Shown here: positions 34,410 through 45,226 of the stretch, one piece after another
How positions within the stretch are numbered: the first letter of the stretch is position 1
Layout of the letters: every line of letters starts with the position of its first letter
DNA from: Balanoglossus misakiensis
Lineage: Eukaryota > Hemichordata
Direction: 5' to 3'
Length of the DNA stretch: 64,000 nucleotides
NCBI GenBank assembly: GCA_040954595.2
Contig: CM082593.2
Span: 9,548,001 to 9,612,000 of the forward strand
Position numbers and translations under genes: made by a program
The notes under the pieces: model-generated
What the model saw: the letters and a program-made list of their open reading frames with translations, nothing else
What the model was told of the DNA's origin: nothing
The model's database searches: none

Positions 34410-35204
34410 GATGGGTCCCCCGGTTCTTTTTGCTCGTTGCTATGGGCCTTTGTAGGACATTACACCCCGATTTGGGCTAAGCCGTTTTCAGAGTCTAACA
34501 CGGGACCGGTAACTAGTTAAAAATCTGCACGATTGTGAGCGCGCGCCCCCTGACGCCATTGATATGCAAATTAGCTAGGTCAAATTTCAAAAGCCTAAGG
34601 CTTTTTATTCCGTGACCTCAAAAACGAACTTGATACGTATTCATTAGTTGCTTGAACCAGGGAAGATCGTGACGGATTTTGATTTCGAATATTATCGTTG
34701 TATCCTACGATTTCAGCATACCCGTACCACACCTGAAAAAGTCATCGATTTTGGGTGATTTTGGACACACTCTTCCACCGGTATCGCTTCTTAGCACGAC
34801 GAAAACCGAAAAAACGATCCGTCACACTGTGCGGAAGTGCGTTCTCAACAAGCAGGTCAAATTTGACTGGCGTACGTGGCCTATGAAAAAAGCCTTAGGG
34901 ATTTTCGTGAACGGTACAAAATCTCTGTGTACAAAACATTGGATTTTTAGCGTTCGATCCAGTTACTCTGGTTACAGGACGCGCACGCCATCGCTGACCG
35001 CTGCTTTGCCGTATTAGCGTGGCGGCCTATGGCCGGGCGGTAGCTGCCGTAAACATACTCGGACAGGGGGTGTGCACACAATCGTGTGTATTTTTAACAA
35101 GTTACAAGCCCCTTGTCGGACGTTCATAACGGTTTCGATCAAAATTGAGTGTAGTGTCCCATAAAGGCCCATAGCAACGAGCAAAAAGATACGGGGGACC
35201 CATC
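34410..35204. mobile_element. TTAA-flanked inverted-repeat element, non-autonomous (795 bp)
   Basis: The element starts GATGGGTCCCCCGG and ends GGGGGACCCATC with TTAA on each side (34,406-34,409 and 35,205-35,208). The inverted repeats are strong for about 57 bp and still traceable to about 155 bp, including a shared GTTAAAAAT...CACGATTGTG segment. No transposase motif was found. A 112-codon open frame (34,679-35,017) lacks recognisable similarity and is probably chance. TTAA targeting fits piggyBac or Kolobok; the GATGGG end does not decide between them. Confidence 0.8.
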
Positions 35205-35256
35205 TTAAAGCATGTTGAGATTTATCGTGTAATGTGCTATATAAGTAATAAATATT

Positions 35257-35372
35257 GTGTACAATAACACTTGTTTTATTGGAGTTTAAATGGAGCTGGG
35301 ATCGAGGATGTGGGAGTTGGTCCTGGGACGAGGCTACCTCGTGGTTTTTTGCCCAGACGGACAGCGGACATT
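35257..35372 (+). repeat. Ngaro copy 1, split repeat A1
   Basis: 116 bp repeated almost exactly at 39,194-39,310, which has one extra T in a T run. It starts GTGTACAATAACAC and ends ACAGCGGACATT. Confidence 0.93.
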
Positions 35373-35444
35373 TTGTATGACGCTCGCCGAAACTGCTTTA
35401 ATTTCGATCTTTCCCGGACATACCCCCAATAGTCACCAGTTACA

Positions 35445-36434
35445 ATGTCAGAAGATTACAGCTTTGTTGAATGGTGTGAAGCGGCGGGTCTTTCAAAAGA
35501 CACTATCAGCTCACTAACCACCTCCCAGGTCACATCCTCCGAAGTACTGTAGTGCCTCAGCGACCAAGACATTGTCGACCTACAACTACACATCGGTCAA
35601 CATGGACTGCTTCGCCAGTTGCGAAACAAACTATGCTCTCAAAAAGCGGAATCCAAGCCCGTGGACACGCCGAAGCCCGCCGGCGAGGCCACCAAAGAGG
35701 TAACCACACAAGACTTGGCAAAAAACAAGGCACTGAATGAGCTCCTCGAAGCCCTAGGCAACGATGCCCTCAAAGACGTCCTGTCCGACCAACCACAGGC
35801 CACAAACGCAAAGCCAGCCCCCGGGAAAGGTGAGCGAAAACCCCTACTAATTCCGGACTATGTCACCACGAAAAAGGGTTCGTTCGATCAACCAGACGAA
35901 ACTGAACTGGCCGCCGACGGAGACACAAAATTAGTTATGCGAACAGCAAAACAACGACCGCGACCGGACCAAGTTTCACTGCCACAGTGGATATCAGCCA
36001 ATGCCCGCATTTTAAAGGCACTGATCGCCCGCGGTATGTCCACGGAAGAGACACTGGCATATCTCGATCATACAATTAATATTGGTGACTACACTCAATC
36101 ATTCACAATCCCATCGGTCCTGACTTACGATCACGAGTGCAGGAAAAAGCAGGCTGCCGATTCGCTCGCGTGGGGAGCCGTAGACCTTCACCTGTCACTC
36201 TATCACCTTGATGAGCGGCAAGTCGCGCCTCAGCAAAAAGGGAAAAATACCACAGGCAACTCCAAAGGTCGCAGTTATGATTCGAAAGGCTAGGAAATTT
36301 GCTTCGATTTCCAAAACCCACCGGGCTGCAACCGCACCTACTGTCGTTTTGCGCACATATGCATCGAGGACGGGTGCCACAAAGATCACCCACAACACCG
36401 CCACAAATCGCTAACTTCGAACAATCATGCCTAG
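35445..36434 (+). pseudogene. Ngaro copy 1 gag-like protein with in-frame TAG codons
   Basis: From ATG 35,445 a single frame runs to TAG at 36,432, crossed by TAG at 35,550 and 36,291. The first 60 codons look like a small helical SAM-like module (VEWCEAAGLSKDTISSL, then LSDQDIVDLQLHIGQHGLL), with one TAG in its middle. A Lys/Pro/Glu-rich linker and a conserved-looking helical middle follow (SLPQWISANARILKAL, TYDHECRKKQAADSLAW). After the second TAG comes a CCCH-type finger (CNRTYCRFAHIC, then GCHKDHP), the usual end of DIRS/Ngaro gags. Reading continues past the third TAG in the same frame into the start of the RT protein. Sequence on both sides of every TAG looks coding, so these are point lesions or readthrough sites. 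Confidence 0.75.
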
Positions 36435-38235
36435 GATAAGGTTGCTAGCCCTCTTACTGATCACCTGGCAACGTGGAATGATGAACTGGAAAATGACATG
36501 GATCGCGACTTCATACTCAACGGTTTAAAATTTGGTTTCGATATCATTACCCCTGGTACCCCCCTTCAAAACGTGGACAGAAAAAAACTATGCGTCATGC
36601 TCTTACCCTGCTAATCGCAAGGCAGTCGAGGAACAAATTATCCATGAGGTTGATGTGGGTAATTACCGTGTCACAGCGGAGAAGCCTCAAATAATTAGCA
36701 GTTTAGGTGCCATCCCCAAGAAAAACTCTGACAAAGTCAGACTCATACACGACTGCAGCCGCCCAGTAGGAGGCGGTGTCAACGCGTACGCTTCTACTTC
36801 AACTTTTAAATATGAAACTATAGATCACGCGGTGCAACTGTGCAAAGTTGGTTCATATCTCGCGAAAGTGGACTTGAAGTCAGCGTACCGTTCGGTCCCT
36901 ATAAGCACGGACTCGCAGCGAGCTACAGGTCTCCGCTACAAATTTTCAGGACAGAATACCTCTACTTATATGGTGGACACCAGGCTACCATTCGGGGCAG
37001 CCAAAAGCCCAGAAATTTTCACCCGCATAACGCAAAGCGTCACCAGAATGATGTGCAGAAAAGGGTACCAGGCGGTAATTGTTTATCTTGATGATTTTCT
37101 GATTATAGCGGACTCCAAATTTGCTTGCGAGCAAGCATTTCTGGCTTTATTACAACTTTTACAGAACCTTGGCTTCACAATAAACTGGGACAAAGTGGTA
37201 AACCCAACACAGCAGCTGACATTTCTTGGCATAGAGATAAATGCACGCACACGGACGCTTTCCCTCAATAAGGGCAAATTACAGGACTTGAGCGACCTTT
37301 TGCAACACTGGCTTCCTAAGCGGCGAACAACCAAACGCGAACTCCAACAACTACTTGGCAAACTCAACTGGGCAGCACGGGTTATTCGCGGCGGACGCAC
37401 ATTTTTGAGACGTCTTATTGACTTGTCAAACTCAGTTTCACAGCAGTCTCATCACATACGCCTTCACAGGCACGCGAGAGCGGACATCCAATGGTGGACA
37501 AATCTGAGCAAAATTTTCAATGGTACGGCTTTCTTCATTGAGGAGACTCCGTTGCCCCAACAGGTTTTCACCACTGATGCATGCGCAATAGCGGGAGCAG
37601 GTATTTTCGCGAATGACTGGTTTTATACACAGTGGTCGGCCGACCACCCTATCTTGGCAGACATGCACATCAACTTACAGGAACTGTATACAGTCCTGAT
37701 TGCATGCAGGCGATGGTGTTGTTTCTGGGACAAACGCCACATAGTGGTATATACAGACAATACCACAACCATGTACGCCATTAACTCTGGTACATCCCGC
37801 AACAAAGCGGCTATGGAATGGCTTCGCGAGTTGTTCTGGCTGTCGGCACTATTTAATTTCCACATCACAGCCCGATACGTGAGCACCAAGGACAACAGCG
37901 CAGACTCCTTATCGCGTTTACACTCTGCCAAACACTACTTCACAGCAGTGAACCTTCTCGCCAATCACCAGCTACACCCGCTAAGAGATTGGTATCGCCA
38001 TATGACGGATGCTTCTTACTCTCTTCTACTTCAGGGCCTGTGCAGCAACAGTTACACCAGCTGGATATGGACATCGGCAAATACAAGCACGCAGCATATG
38101 CAGAATCAACAAAGAAAACATACAGCTCTCAACGTACTGCCTACCTCCGGTTTTGTCTCTACTTCGGCCTCAGGCCTGTGCCCTGCACGCAACTCACCGT
38201 CTGCAGATACATTGTCTTCCTGGCTCGGTCACTAA
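36435..38235 (+). pseudogene. Ngaro copy 1 reverse transcriptase and RNase H
   Basis: RT copies the element RNA and RNase H removes it. From 36,532 the frame is open for 567 codons. Motifs: VRLIHDCSRPVGGGVNAY, AKVDLKSAYRSVPI, LPFGAAKSPEIF, catalytic VIVYLDDFLIIADS, then FLGIEINARTRTL, the DIRS-type GKLNWAARVIRGGRTFLRRL connector, and RNase H with TTDACAIAGAG, YTDNTTTMYAIN and DNSADSLSRLH near 37,915. The N-terminus lies upstream in the gag frame (DFILNGLKFGFDIITPG, about 36,505-36,555) and is joined only through a frameshift near an A7 run at about 36,585. The last 80 codons overlap the recombinase gene in another frame. RT residues look intact. Confidence 0.88.
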
Positions 38236-39035
38236 AACCTAGTAGCCTCCCAGGATATTTGAACATTATTAGACTCTTACATGCTGAAGCTGGCTACGCC
38301 AACCCTTTAGAGAACAACTGGCTCCTTTGTATTTTGAAGCGGGGCATAGCTAGGACTCACAGGGTCCCACCCAGCCAAAAACTGCCAATCTCGCCTTCAA
38401 TACTGAAGGACATTCACTCACACCTGGATCTGTCAATCCCCTTCAATGCCACATTTTGGTGCGCTTGTCTTTTCGCATTTTTCACCTTCGCCAGAAAGTC
38501 CACATTGTTGTTAAAAGATCAAACACTGCCAAATTCCAGTAAGTAATTGCGCAGAGATGATGTGTCCGTTCACAACGGTCTGGCTACCATTACGGTCCGC
38601 CACACAAAAACTATCCAGTATGGCCAACGAGTACTAGAGTTGCCCCTTCAACAAATTGCCAACTCCTGCCTATGTCCGGTGGCAGCTTTCCACCAGATGC
38701 TTCATCTCTCCCCATCAGAGGAACCTCATACCCATTTATTTTCATATCGACCATCAGTCAATGCACCCACATCCTGCCCTCAGGTTCTCACTCATTCAAA
38801 GTTTACAAAGACACTCAGACTAGTCCTGAGCAATTGTGGCTACAAACCATCCCTGTATTCGGGTCATTCATTTCGCAGGGGAGGGGCAACATTTGCGGTG
38901 AACTTGGGTATTCCCCCTCTTCTCATCAAATTACAAGGCGGCTGGAGCTCAAATGCCTTCAAACGCTATACTGTCATTTCCTCGGAAACCAAATGTAGAG
39001 TCGCCAAATCCCTGGCGTTAGCCTTATCAGATTAG
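37989..39035 (+). pseudogene. Ngaro copy 1 tyrosine recombinase, split by TAA
   Basis: This enzyme would join the element's circular DNA to the genome. The N-terminal core-binding part shows AESTKKTYSSQRTAYLRFC and the catalytic part shows the first Arg in FARKSTLLL, then HSFRRGGAT (H-x-x-R), GGWSSN and the nucleophile Tyr in KRYTVI near 38,970. A TAA at 38,544-38,546, in the same frame on both sides, splits the protein just after the first catalytic Arg. All other landmarks remain. The gene overlaps the RT/RNase H frame by about 245 bases, a normal DIRS/Ngaro arrangement, and it ends 41 bases before repeat B1. Confidence 0.88.
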
Positions 39036-39076
39036 TAAGGGCGCTAGCACGCACTGCCTGTGTTGGGGGTATTGTT

Positions 39077-39193
39077 TGGCGGTTTTTCAGGCTATTTAGC
39101 CGGTCAACATGAGAAATTAAACTAGTTGACCTTTACCCCCAACACTTGTGTCTGTTTTATTAGTTTGTTAGTGATAGTAGTGTTGCCATTTAA
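39077..39193 (+). repeat. Ngaro copy 1, split repeat B1
   Basis: 117 bp beginning TGGCGGTTTTTCAGGC, repeated at 39,431-39,547 with about two substitutions. It directly abuts A2. Confidence 0.92.
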
Positions 39194-39310
39194 GTGTACA
39201 ATAACACTTGTTTTATTGGAGTTTAAATGGAGCTGGGATCGAGGATGTGGGAGTTGGTCCTGGGACGAGGCTACCTCGTGGTTTTTTTGCCCAGACGGAC
39301 AGCGGACATT
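39194..39310 (+). repeat. Ngaro copy 1, split repeat A2
   Basis: The second copy of A1, placed between B1 and B2, as needed for regenerating termini from a circle. Confidence 0.92.
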
Positions 39311-39430
39311 CCCCACCCTCCCTCCCATTGTTTAAAAAAATACGATAATGTTATTAAAAGTTAAGAGCTTTATCGTTAGAAGCGCTTTTAGTGTTACATG
39401 CTTCGCCTCTGCATTCTGTAATTCCTGTTC

Positions 39431-39547
39431 TGGCGGTTTTTCAGGCTATTTAGCCGGTCAACATGAGAAATTAAAATAGTTGACCTTTACCCCCAACACT
39501 TGTGTCTGTTTTATTAGTTTGTTAGTGATAGTAGTGCTGCCATTTAA
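39431..39547 (+). repeat. Ngaro copy 1, split repeat B2
   Basis: The second copy of B1, marking the right end of the element. Confidence 0.92.
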
Positions 39548-39559
39548 ATATTAATATTA

Positions 39560-40760
39560 TAACATAAACGACACTCTTACTTAGCATAGGAATTGGTCAG
39601 GTGAACTATATTCGCAGAGCTGACCAATTGTTTAAGTAAAATTCAAGTTGGGTAATATGGACGTATTCACATTTACAAACTGTGCTATGTATGGGATAGT
39701 GATGTTGCCTAATTTGAACGTCTCCACATTTACTTGAATTCTAGTAGTAGCTAAACAAGGCTGCCTATAAAAAGATCATTGTGAAACATACACAACACTT
39801 TTATTGAGCATGGGAAATGTTAATGAGAACTGTGTTCTCGGAGCTCACAAACAGTGTTATGGGAAATTCAAGCTGCTAAACTTGCATGTCTCTACATTTA
39901 CTGAAATTCTGATTATGAGCTAAATAAGGCAATGTATGGGAATGTCATTTTACCGCGTACTGTCACACAACATTTCTATTTAGCACGGGAAATAGTCTTA
40001 AGAACAGTATTCTCAGAGTTGACAAACTGTGTTATGTGTAGGATATTCAAGTTGCCTAATTGACAATTGTTAGCAACCAGTTGTCTTCAAGAAGGTTTGG
40101 GGCACCAACCTCAACGTGCTTTATTCTCACTACATTTAGGTACCCAGGTATGCTAGATGGTTTTAGTGATCTATAAAGTTACCTTGTATATTGAGCAACT
40201 GTTAACTTGGAGTGTTGCTCAATGATAGGAAAGTCCTTTGTTCATTTTCAAAAATGTGAACAAAACACACTGAGTTATGTACGGGATATTGATGTTGCCT
40301 AATTTGCATGTCTCCACATTTACTTAAACTCTAAAAGGGAGACAAATGTCGCAGCAGAGGGAAAATAATTATGCCACACGCAACACATTTATTGAGCATG
40401 GGAAATGTTCATGAGAACTGTCTTATGAGAATTCTCAGGGCTCACAAACTGTGTTATAGGAAATCTGACAAGGAATCCAAACTGTAACACATACACAACA
40501 TTGTTATTTAGCCTGGGAAATGGTCCTGAGAACAATATTCTCAGAGTTGACAAACTGTGTTATGTGCATGTTATATTGATGTTGTCTAATTTGTACGCCT
40601 GTACATTTATTAATACTCTGACAGTGAGCTTAATAACGCAGCGCCGGCTAAGGTCATGTTGCCATGTACACAACATTTTTAATTAGCATAGGTAATGGTC
40701 ATGATAACTTCATTTGCAGAGCTGTCAAACTGTGTTATGTGAAATTCATGTTGCCTTTTT
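39560..40760. repeat. Old degenerate tandem repeat, about 175-225-bp period
   Basis: A block of the form ACACAACAT-TTTATT-TAGCATGGGAAATGGTC followed by GAGAAC and GAGYTSACAAACTGTGTTATG recurs at least six times; the GAG(C/T)T landmark falls at about 39617, 39841, 40016, 40438, 40544 and 40719. Copies differ by many substitutions and indels, so the array is ancient. It is unrelated by eye to the large satellite. No coding potential seen. Confidence 0.7.
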
Positions 40761-40926
40761 CGTGATGATGGCTTGTGGTACACAAGGGTTAACAGCAATC
40801 AGCAATTGCTTGTATGAAGGGTATGATGATTGGTTTACAAATGTGAATGGTATAATAATGGGCAACACACGTGGAAGGGTTTAATAAACAGTTAACAAAT
40901 GTGGTGATGGTTTGCGGTAAAATTGA

Positions 40927-41160
40927 GTGTACACAGATTATAATGGGCCAAACAATGAGTATAATAAAGATAATTGCACTGTGCATGTCCCGCACTTTGG
41001 CCCCTCACTATTGTATTTTCGACACCCTTACATACCTTTTAATGATGGTGAAGGGTTTTATGTGAATGGTGTAATAAAGGTTAACAAATGTGGTGATAGC
41101 TTTGGTGTACAGGCTGTAAATATTGATAGTAATGACAAAGGTATAATAATAAAAGCTTAA
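40927..41160 (+). other. Small open frame of unknown nature
   Basis: A 77-codon frame begins MYTDYNGPNNEYNKDNCTVH and ends NIDSNDKGIIIKA. I do not recognise it. Its nucleotide context contains two related copies of a segment (GTTAACAAATGTGGTGAT at about 40,890 and 41,081), so it overlaps a short duplication. It has no visible promoter, splice sites or partner domain. It could be a decayed exon or chance. Confidence 0.2.
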
Positions 41161-41714
41161 ATAAGTGTCGGGGTATACTCATCATGATGGTTCGTTCATT
41201 GGTTAATGTGTATATTTTATGAATAACATGCTATTGTTTCTCAGATAGTTCATAATCAGGATTTTTCCATGCACATCGTCATCATGATTCAGTGGAATTC
41301 TTCGGAATGGTACCTGTGATCATTTTCACGCACCGACACACTGTACGCGGCAGACATGCAGAAAATATTAACACGTAACTCGCACGCATAATGTTAAATC
41401 TAAACGACTATATGTTAGGTTAGCTTCAACTCCCCACCCCATCCACATTCCACATTTAGCTTGCAGTGAGGTTTTGGGGTAGTACCGATTGGGAAACTTC
41501 AAGGTTCATTCACTGTATCAAATATTGGATTTGTCACACTGTGTCTGGGGTGGGTAAAACATGGAGAAATGTTGTCAGTAAACTTTAACCAGGCAGGTCA
41601 CATGAAAGGAAGATTTTATTGTTTGAGTTCGATGACATACATGATAAGATTTGTCACTTTTGACACCTTTTTGCAATTTGACTTAGACGCAGATGTATCT
41701 TTTCATTTGGACAC
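41161..41714. other. Unassigned spacer
   Basis: About 550 bp between the degenerate repeats and the Gypsy LTR. I see no gene, RNA or inverted repeat. An 82-codon frame starting at 41,569 runs into the LTR and is not convincing. Confidence 0.5.
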
Positions 41715-41945
41715 TGTTATGTTTACTGACTCGGTGAGATCAGGTAACGTTTTGTGTAACTCTTTTAATGAGAAACTTCAACTGGAACACGAACACAACA
41801 ACTGTACGTTCTGCTAGTACAAGATGGCAGCCATGAACGCAGGGAAAAAACATGACCTTACAATGTCATATAAACTCTGCTAGAGGGCGCTCTATCAAAG
41901 CATTGCATGTGGTATGCTATAGTGGGTTATAGGCATATCATAACA
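41715..41945 (-). repeat. Gypsy 3' LTR
   Basis: 231 bp, TG to CA. On the element strand a purine run (AAGGAGGGGGA) at about 41,946-41,956 precedes it, the expected plus-strand primer. Confidence 0.9.
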
Positions 41946-42207
41946 TCCCCCTCCTTAAGCTGGATAGCAAACTTGTGAAAAGTGTATTGCGATAAATGTT
42001 CAGACACAGAGTCCATAATGTTCTATCAACTGAGAGTTCCTATCAGTCTATGAATTCATGCAAACAGTGTTCATTGTAATGTTCAAATAACGCTAAAGTT
42101 TTGACACTGGGAATAACACCAACACTGTGAAATGTACTGCAAGATTTTCAGCTTTGTGAAATGTTTTAACAAGAATGCAACATCAACAACTAATGGTCTC
42201 TGGTGAT

Positions 42208-42572
42208 TCACGAGAGTACAAAATCATCGAATTTGCTCGGTAGTTTACTGTTCCGCTTTGGGCGATCCACAGAACAAGGAGCAAGTGTTTCTTGAGCGGT
42301 GTCTGCCTTGAGTGCACATCTGACATCTGGCTGGCGATCACCTGTTTCATCAGTTGCAGTGCGGCTGGATGCTGCATTGTGGTGCGGTTGGTGCGTGGGC
42401 TTTACATGAACTAAATCATGCTGATATTGAACTCCCTCCGGGGTCCGGATGGTGTATCTGCGATCAGACGACTTGTCAATCACCGTAGCTGGTTGCCAGG
42501 TTGACTTTGGTGTCTTCTGAAATCTGCATGGGGAGCCAATATGGAGTGGCATTTTTTCAGCATGTCCTCCAT
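42208..42572 (-). pseudogene. Gypsy integrase C-terminus
   Basis: The last part of pol. KMPLHIGSPCRFQKTPKSTW, PATVIDKSSDRRYTIRTPEG and a basic/Ser-rich tail resemble the C-terminal DNA-binding end of Ty3/Gypsy integrases. The stop is at 42,208. The N-terminal side is cut at 42,572 by the inverted-repeat transposon; the rest of the integrase resumes at 44,091. Confidence 0.75.
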
Positions 42573-44090
42573 GAGGTATGTAAGAGGTCAAAACTCGGTA
42601 GTCTGCACCAGGTTCTGCGCCAGGCGCATTTTCATAAAAGGGAACTCTGCGCCATGTGTTTGCACCATGCATTCTGCGCCACCCTTTGCGCCAAGCGATC
42701 TGCGCCACCCTATTCACGTACGTGCATGTGTAGGATGGACGGTAACAACGCAGCGTCCCAGTACACGCACAATATACACGTTTGTACATTACATGTTTAT
42801 TTCAAATGAAAGGTAATTAAAAAGAACTTTTGTACAGCGTGTAATTTCTGAAAATTGTTGAGAAAAAAAAAGTAAATTCAAGTTCGTTCGCGGGCTGAAT
42901 GGGTTAACAGGAACAGTTGGTTTCCTGGAAACTACTGATAACTTCGTAAACAACGTTCAGTCTATTATTTCTTCAGAAAACCGTTGAGAGATGATTGTTT
43001 TAGGGAACATCGCTTCTGCACAATGGCGTTCGGTCATCGATTTCAAATTCTGGATTTCGGTGAGATAGCGAGTCGCCATCTGGGTCGACGTTTTCAGTGT
43101 TGTCACTCATGTTTTACTGTCATAATTAATATTCACCGATAAGATTAATAAATCGCCGCCCTAGTCGACACTACGTGGCCTCACTGTAGGTTGTATTGTT
43201 TACAACAGAGATTCACACCTCGCCAAGGGGTGGCTTATCAGTAAATTGCTAACGAAGTGTTGACAAACCGTCGTCTTGACTATTGTTCGGAAGACAGGAA
43301 AACCAAAATTAGCACATCGTTGCGGTAATTTTTGATGAAAGACATGATGTCAACCTTTTCAATGAAGTGATCGGTTGAATTTGAGGGGTGGGACCGACCA
43401 ACGCTGTCGGTGTTCGAAGTGGCAATGATCACTTTACGTGATGTCATCACGAGAATGCGTCGCGTTATCGACCAAAATTCGTGTAATAACCCCTTTATCG
43501 TACATGCCTACCTATAAAACAGTACGATTTGTGAAAATGCACCGAGAAAAACAATTTCACGGCCAGAAATTTGAACAGGACGTCCTGAGATCACAGCAGT
43601 AGCCCATAGCCAAGTGAAACTGGGCGATGCGATCAGGTGATCAACGTGTAGGCAGTAGTATCATTCTAAGGGGCTGGCAGCTTCAATTACGATGGGCACA
43701 TCCGCATTCTGAATAAAATTGTCTACGTTCTCTTTCCAAATAACAAGTTAACAATTATTTTGCATTGAGAAATACGACGCAAGAAAAATGATACATTCAA
43801 CATGGCAAAACCACCAGGTTTGAAAACGTTATTACATGCTTTATTTTTATCGATCGTCCATCAATGGTCCCCTAGGACTGCGAGGCGAACGCGAACGAGA
43901 CCCAGGCTCCACTGGGACGCCGCGTTGTTGCCGTCCATCCTACACATGCACGTACGTACGCAGATCGCTTGGCGCAAAGGGTGGCGCAGAATGCATGGTG
44001 CAAACACATGGCGCAGAGTTCCCTTTTATGAAAATGCGCCTGGCGCAGAACCTGGTGCAGACTACCGAGTTTTGACCTCTTACATACCTG
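42573..44090. mobile_element. Non-autonomous inverted-repeat DNA transposon inside Gypsy
   Basis: A 1,518-bp insertion with terminal inverted repeats of about 185 bp (42,574-42,760 and 43,905-44,089) that begin AGGTATGTAAGAGGTCAAAA. The seven bases CCTCCAT flank it at 42,566-42,572 and 44,091-44,097. The termini hold a cluster of TGCGCCA/TGCACCA motifs, six or more per end. The interior shows no transposase. A 7- or 8-bp duplication and clustered subterminal motifs recall hAT- or P-like elements, but the ends do not settle the superfamily. Confidence 0.82.
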
Positions 44091-45197
44091 CCTCCATTTG
44101 AGTTTGCTCGCTGCTCGATTCTGTCTCTGTAGACATCTGAGGCTGGTTGATGACCGTACCGGTACTGTATGAATGGAAGATTTGTCTCCACCTTTCTGCC
44201 GGGGAACATCAACGCGAATGGAGACGGAACGTCTGCTGTGATGGGTGTATCACGTAGCGTTGTGAGGATTTCTCTCAGGTTTTCCTCTCCTTTCTTGAGC
44301 GACTTTTAAGCATGGCTTTCACCGTGCCTCTTCCTGCACGCCCATTCGCTTGTTGGTGATAGGGTGCACTGGTGGAATACCATATTTCATGGGATCTGCA
44401 GTACTCGTGGTATCATTCCTCACTTATGAGTTGTGAGCCGTTGTCGGAAATCAATTTCTCGGGGTAGCCGAAATTGGAGAAAATTTCGTCTAGCTTGCCG
44501 ATGACTGTTGAGCTTCGTGTGTTGGGTAGCCTGTTTGCCCAGACGAAACCTGTGTAGTAGTCAACGCTAAGCAGGTACTGAGATGACTCAAACTCGAATA
44601 AGTCGCTGCCAATCGTCTGCATGGCTTCAATGCTGTGGATTGGTTGTACTGGAAGCTTGGTTTGGCTTCGCTGATATGACATGATATGATATGATATTGG
44701 TTACAGTCGCGTACCATGTTTTCGATGTCTGCGTTCAGACCGGGCCAGTACACTGATTGTCGGGCTCGAAGTCTGGTTTTCTCGACACCTTGGTGCTGTT
44801 GGTGAAGTACTTGTAGGATGTGTTGACTCATACTGGACGGTATGACGATTCTGTGACCTTTCAGCACAACACCCTTAGAGCGATGCTGTCAGTATGCGTG
44901 GGCTGTTTCGTTGCACTGGTTCTTCTCTTTCGGCCATCCGTTTGTTATGTACACAGACAATGACTGAAGAACTGAGTCAGCGTCAGTCAGTTGGCGGATC
45001 CGATCTATGACAAAGGGCTTCATAGTGGAAATTTCGTGCACATGAACATCAACATCAGGAAACTGATATGTGGTCTGCTTCGTGTCTACGCATCTGGAAA
45101 AACAGTCGGCGAGTGGTACGTCCTGACCTGGGACGTAATGGATAGCGTACTTGTATCCCTGTATGTGTAGAATCAGTCTCTGCAGCCTAACTGGCAT
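44091..45197 (-). pseudogene. Gypsy pol, RNase H end and integrase, broken
   Basis: In order on the minus strand: the end of RNase H (YKYAIHYVPGQDVPLADCFSR), a linker, the integrase zinc site (VLHQQHQGVEKTRLRARQSV, YWPGLNADIENMV, then DCNQY where the second zinc Cys is Tyr) and the integrase core (IGSDLFEFESSQYLLSVDYY, KLISDNGSQLISEE). Several frame changes fall between these pieces, near 44,890, 44,490-44,680 and 44,410. The order is that of Ty3/Gypsy pol, and the damage makes it inactive. Confidence 0.82.
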
Positions 45198-45226
45198 CTT
45201 GCAAATTTGCTTCTTTGCTATCGCTT

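Larger units (their letters stand above)
35257..39547 (+). mobile_element. Ngaro-type tyrosine-recombinase retrotransposon, copy 1
   Basis: A 4,291-bp element with the split direct repeats that define Ngaro-like elements: A1 (35,257-35,372), genes, B1 (39,077-39,193), A2 (39,194-39,310), B2 (39,431-39,547). B1 abuts A2. Genes run gag, RT/RNase H, tyrosine recombinase on the plus strand. There is no LTR, no integrase and no target duplication, as expected for integration by a tyrosine recombinase through a circular intermediate. Three in-frame TAG codons, one frameshift and one TAA make this copy defective by ordinary decoding. Confidence 0.93.

Noticed and set aside
34679-35017. 112-codon frame in the TTAA element
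   Set aside because: No recognisable motif; lies between imperfect inverted repeats; probably chance.
41569-41817. 82-codon frame starting MLSVNFNQAG
   Set aside because: Its second half is Gypsy LTR sequence, so the frame is accidental.
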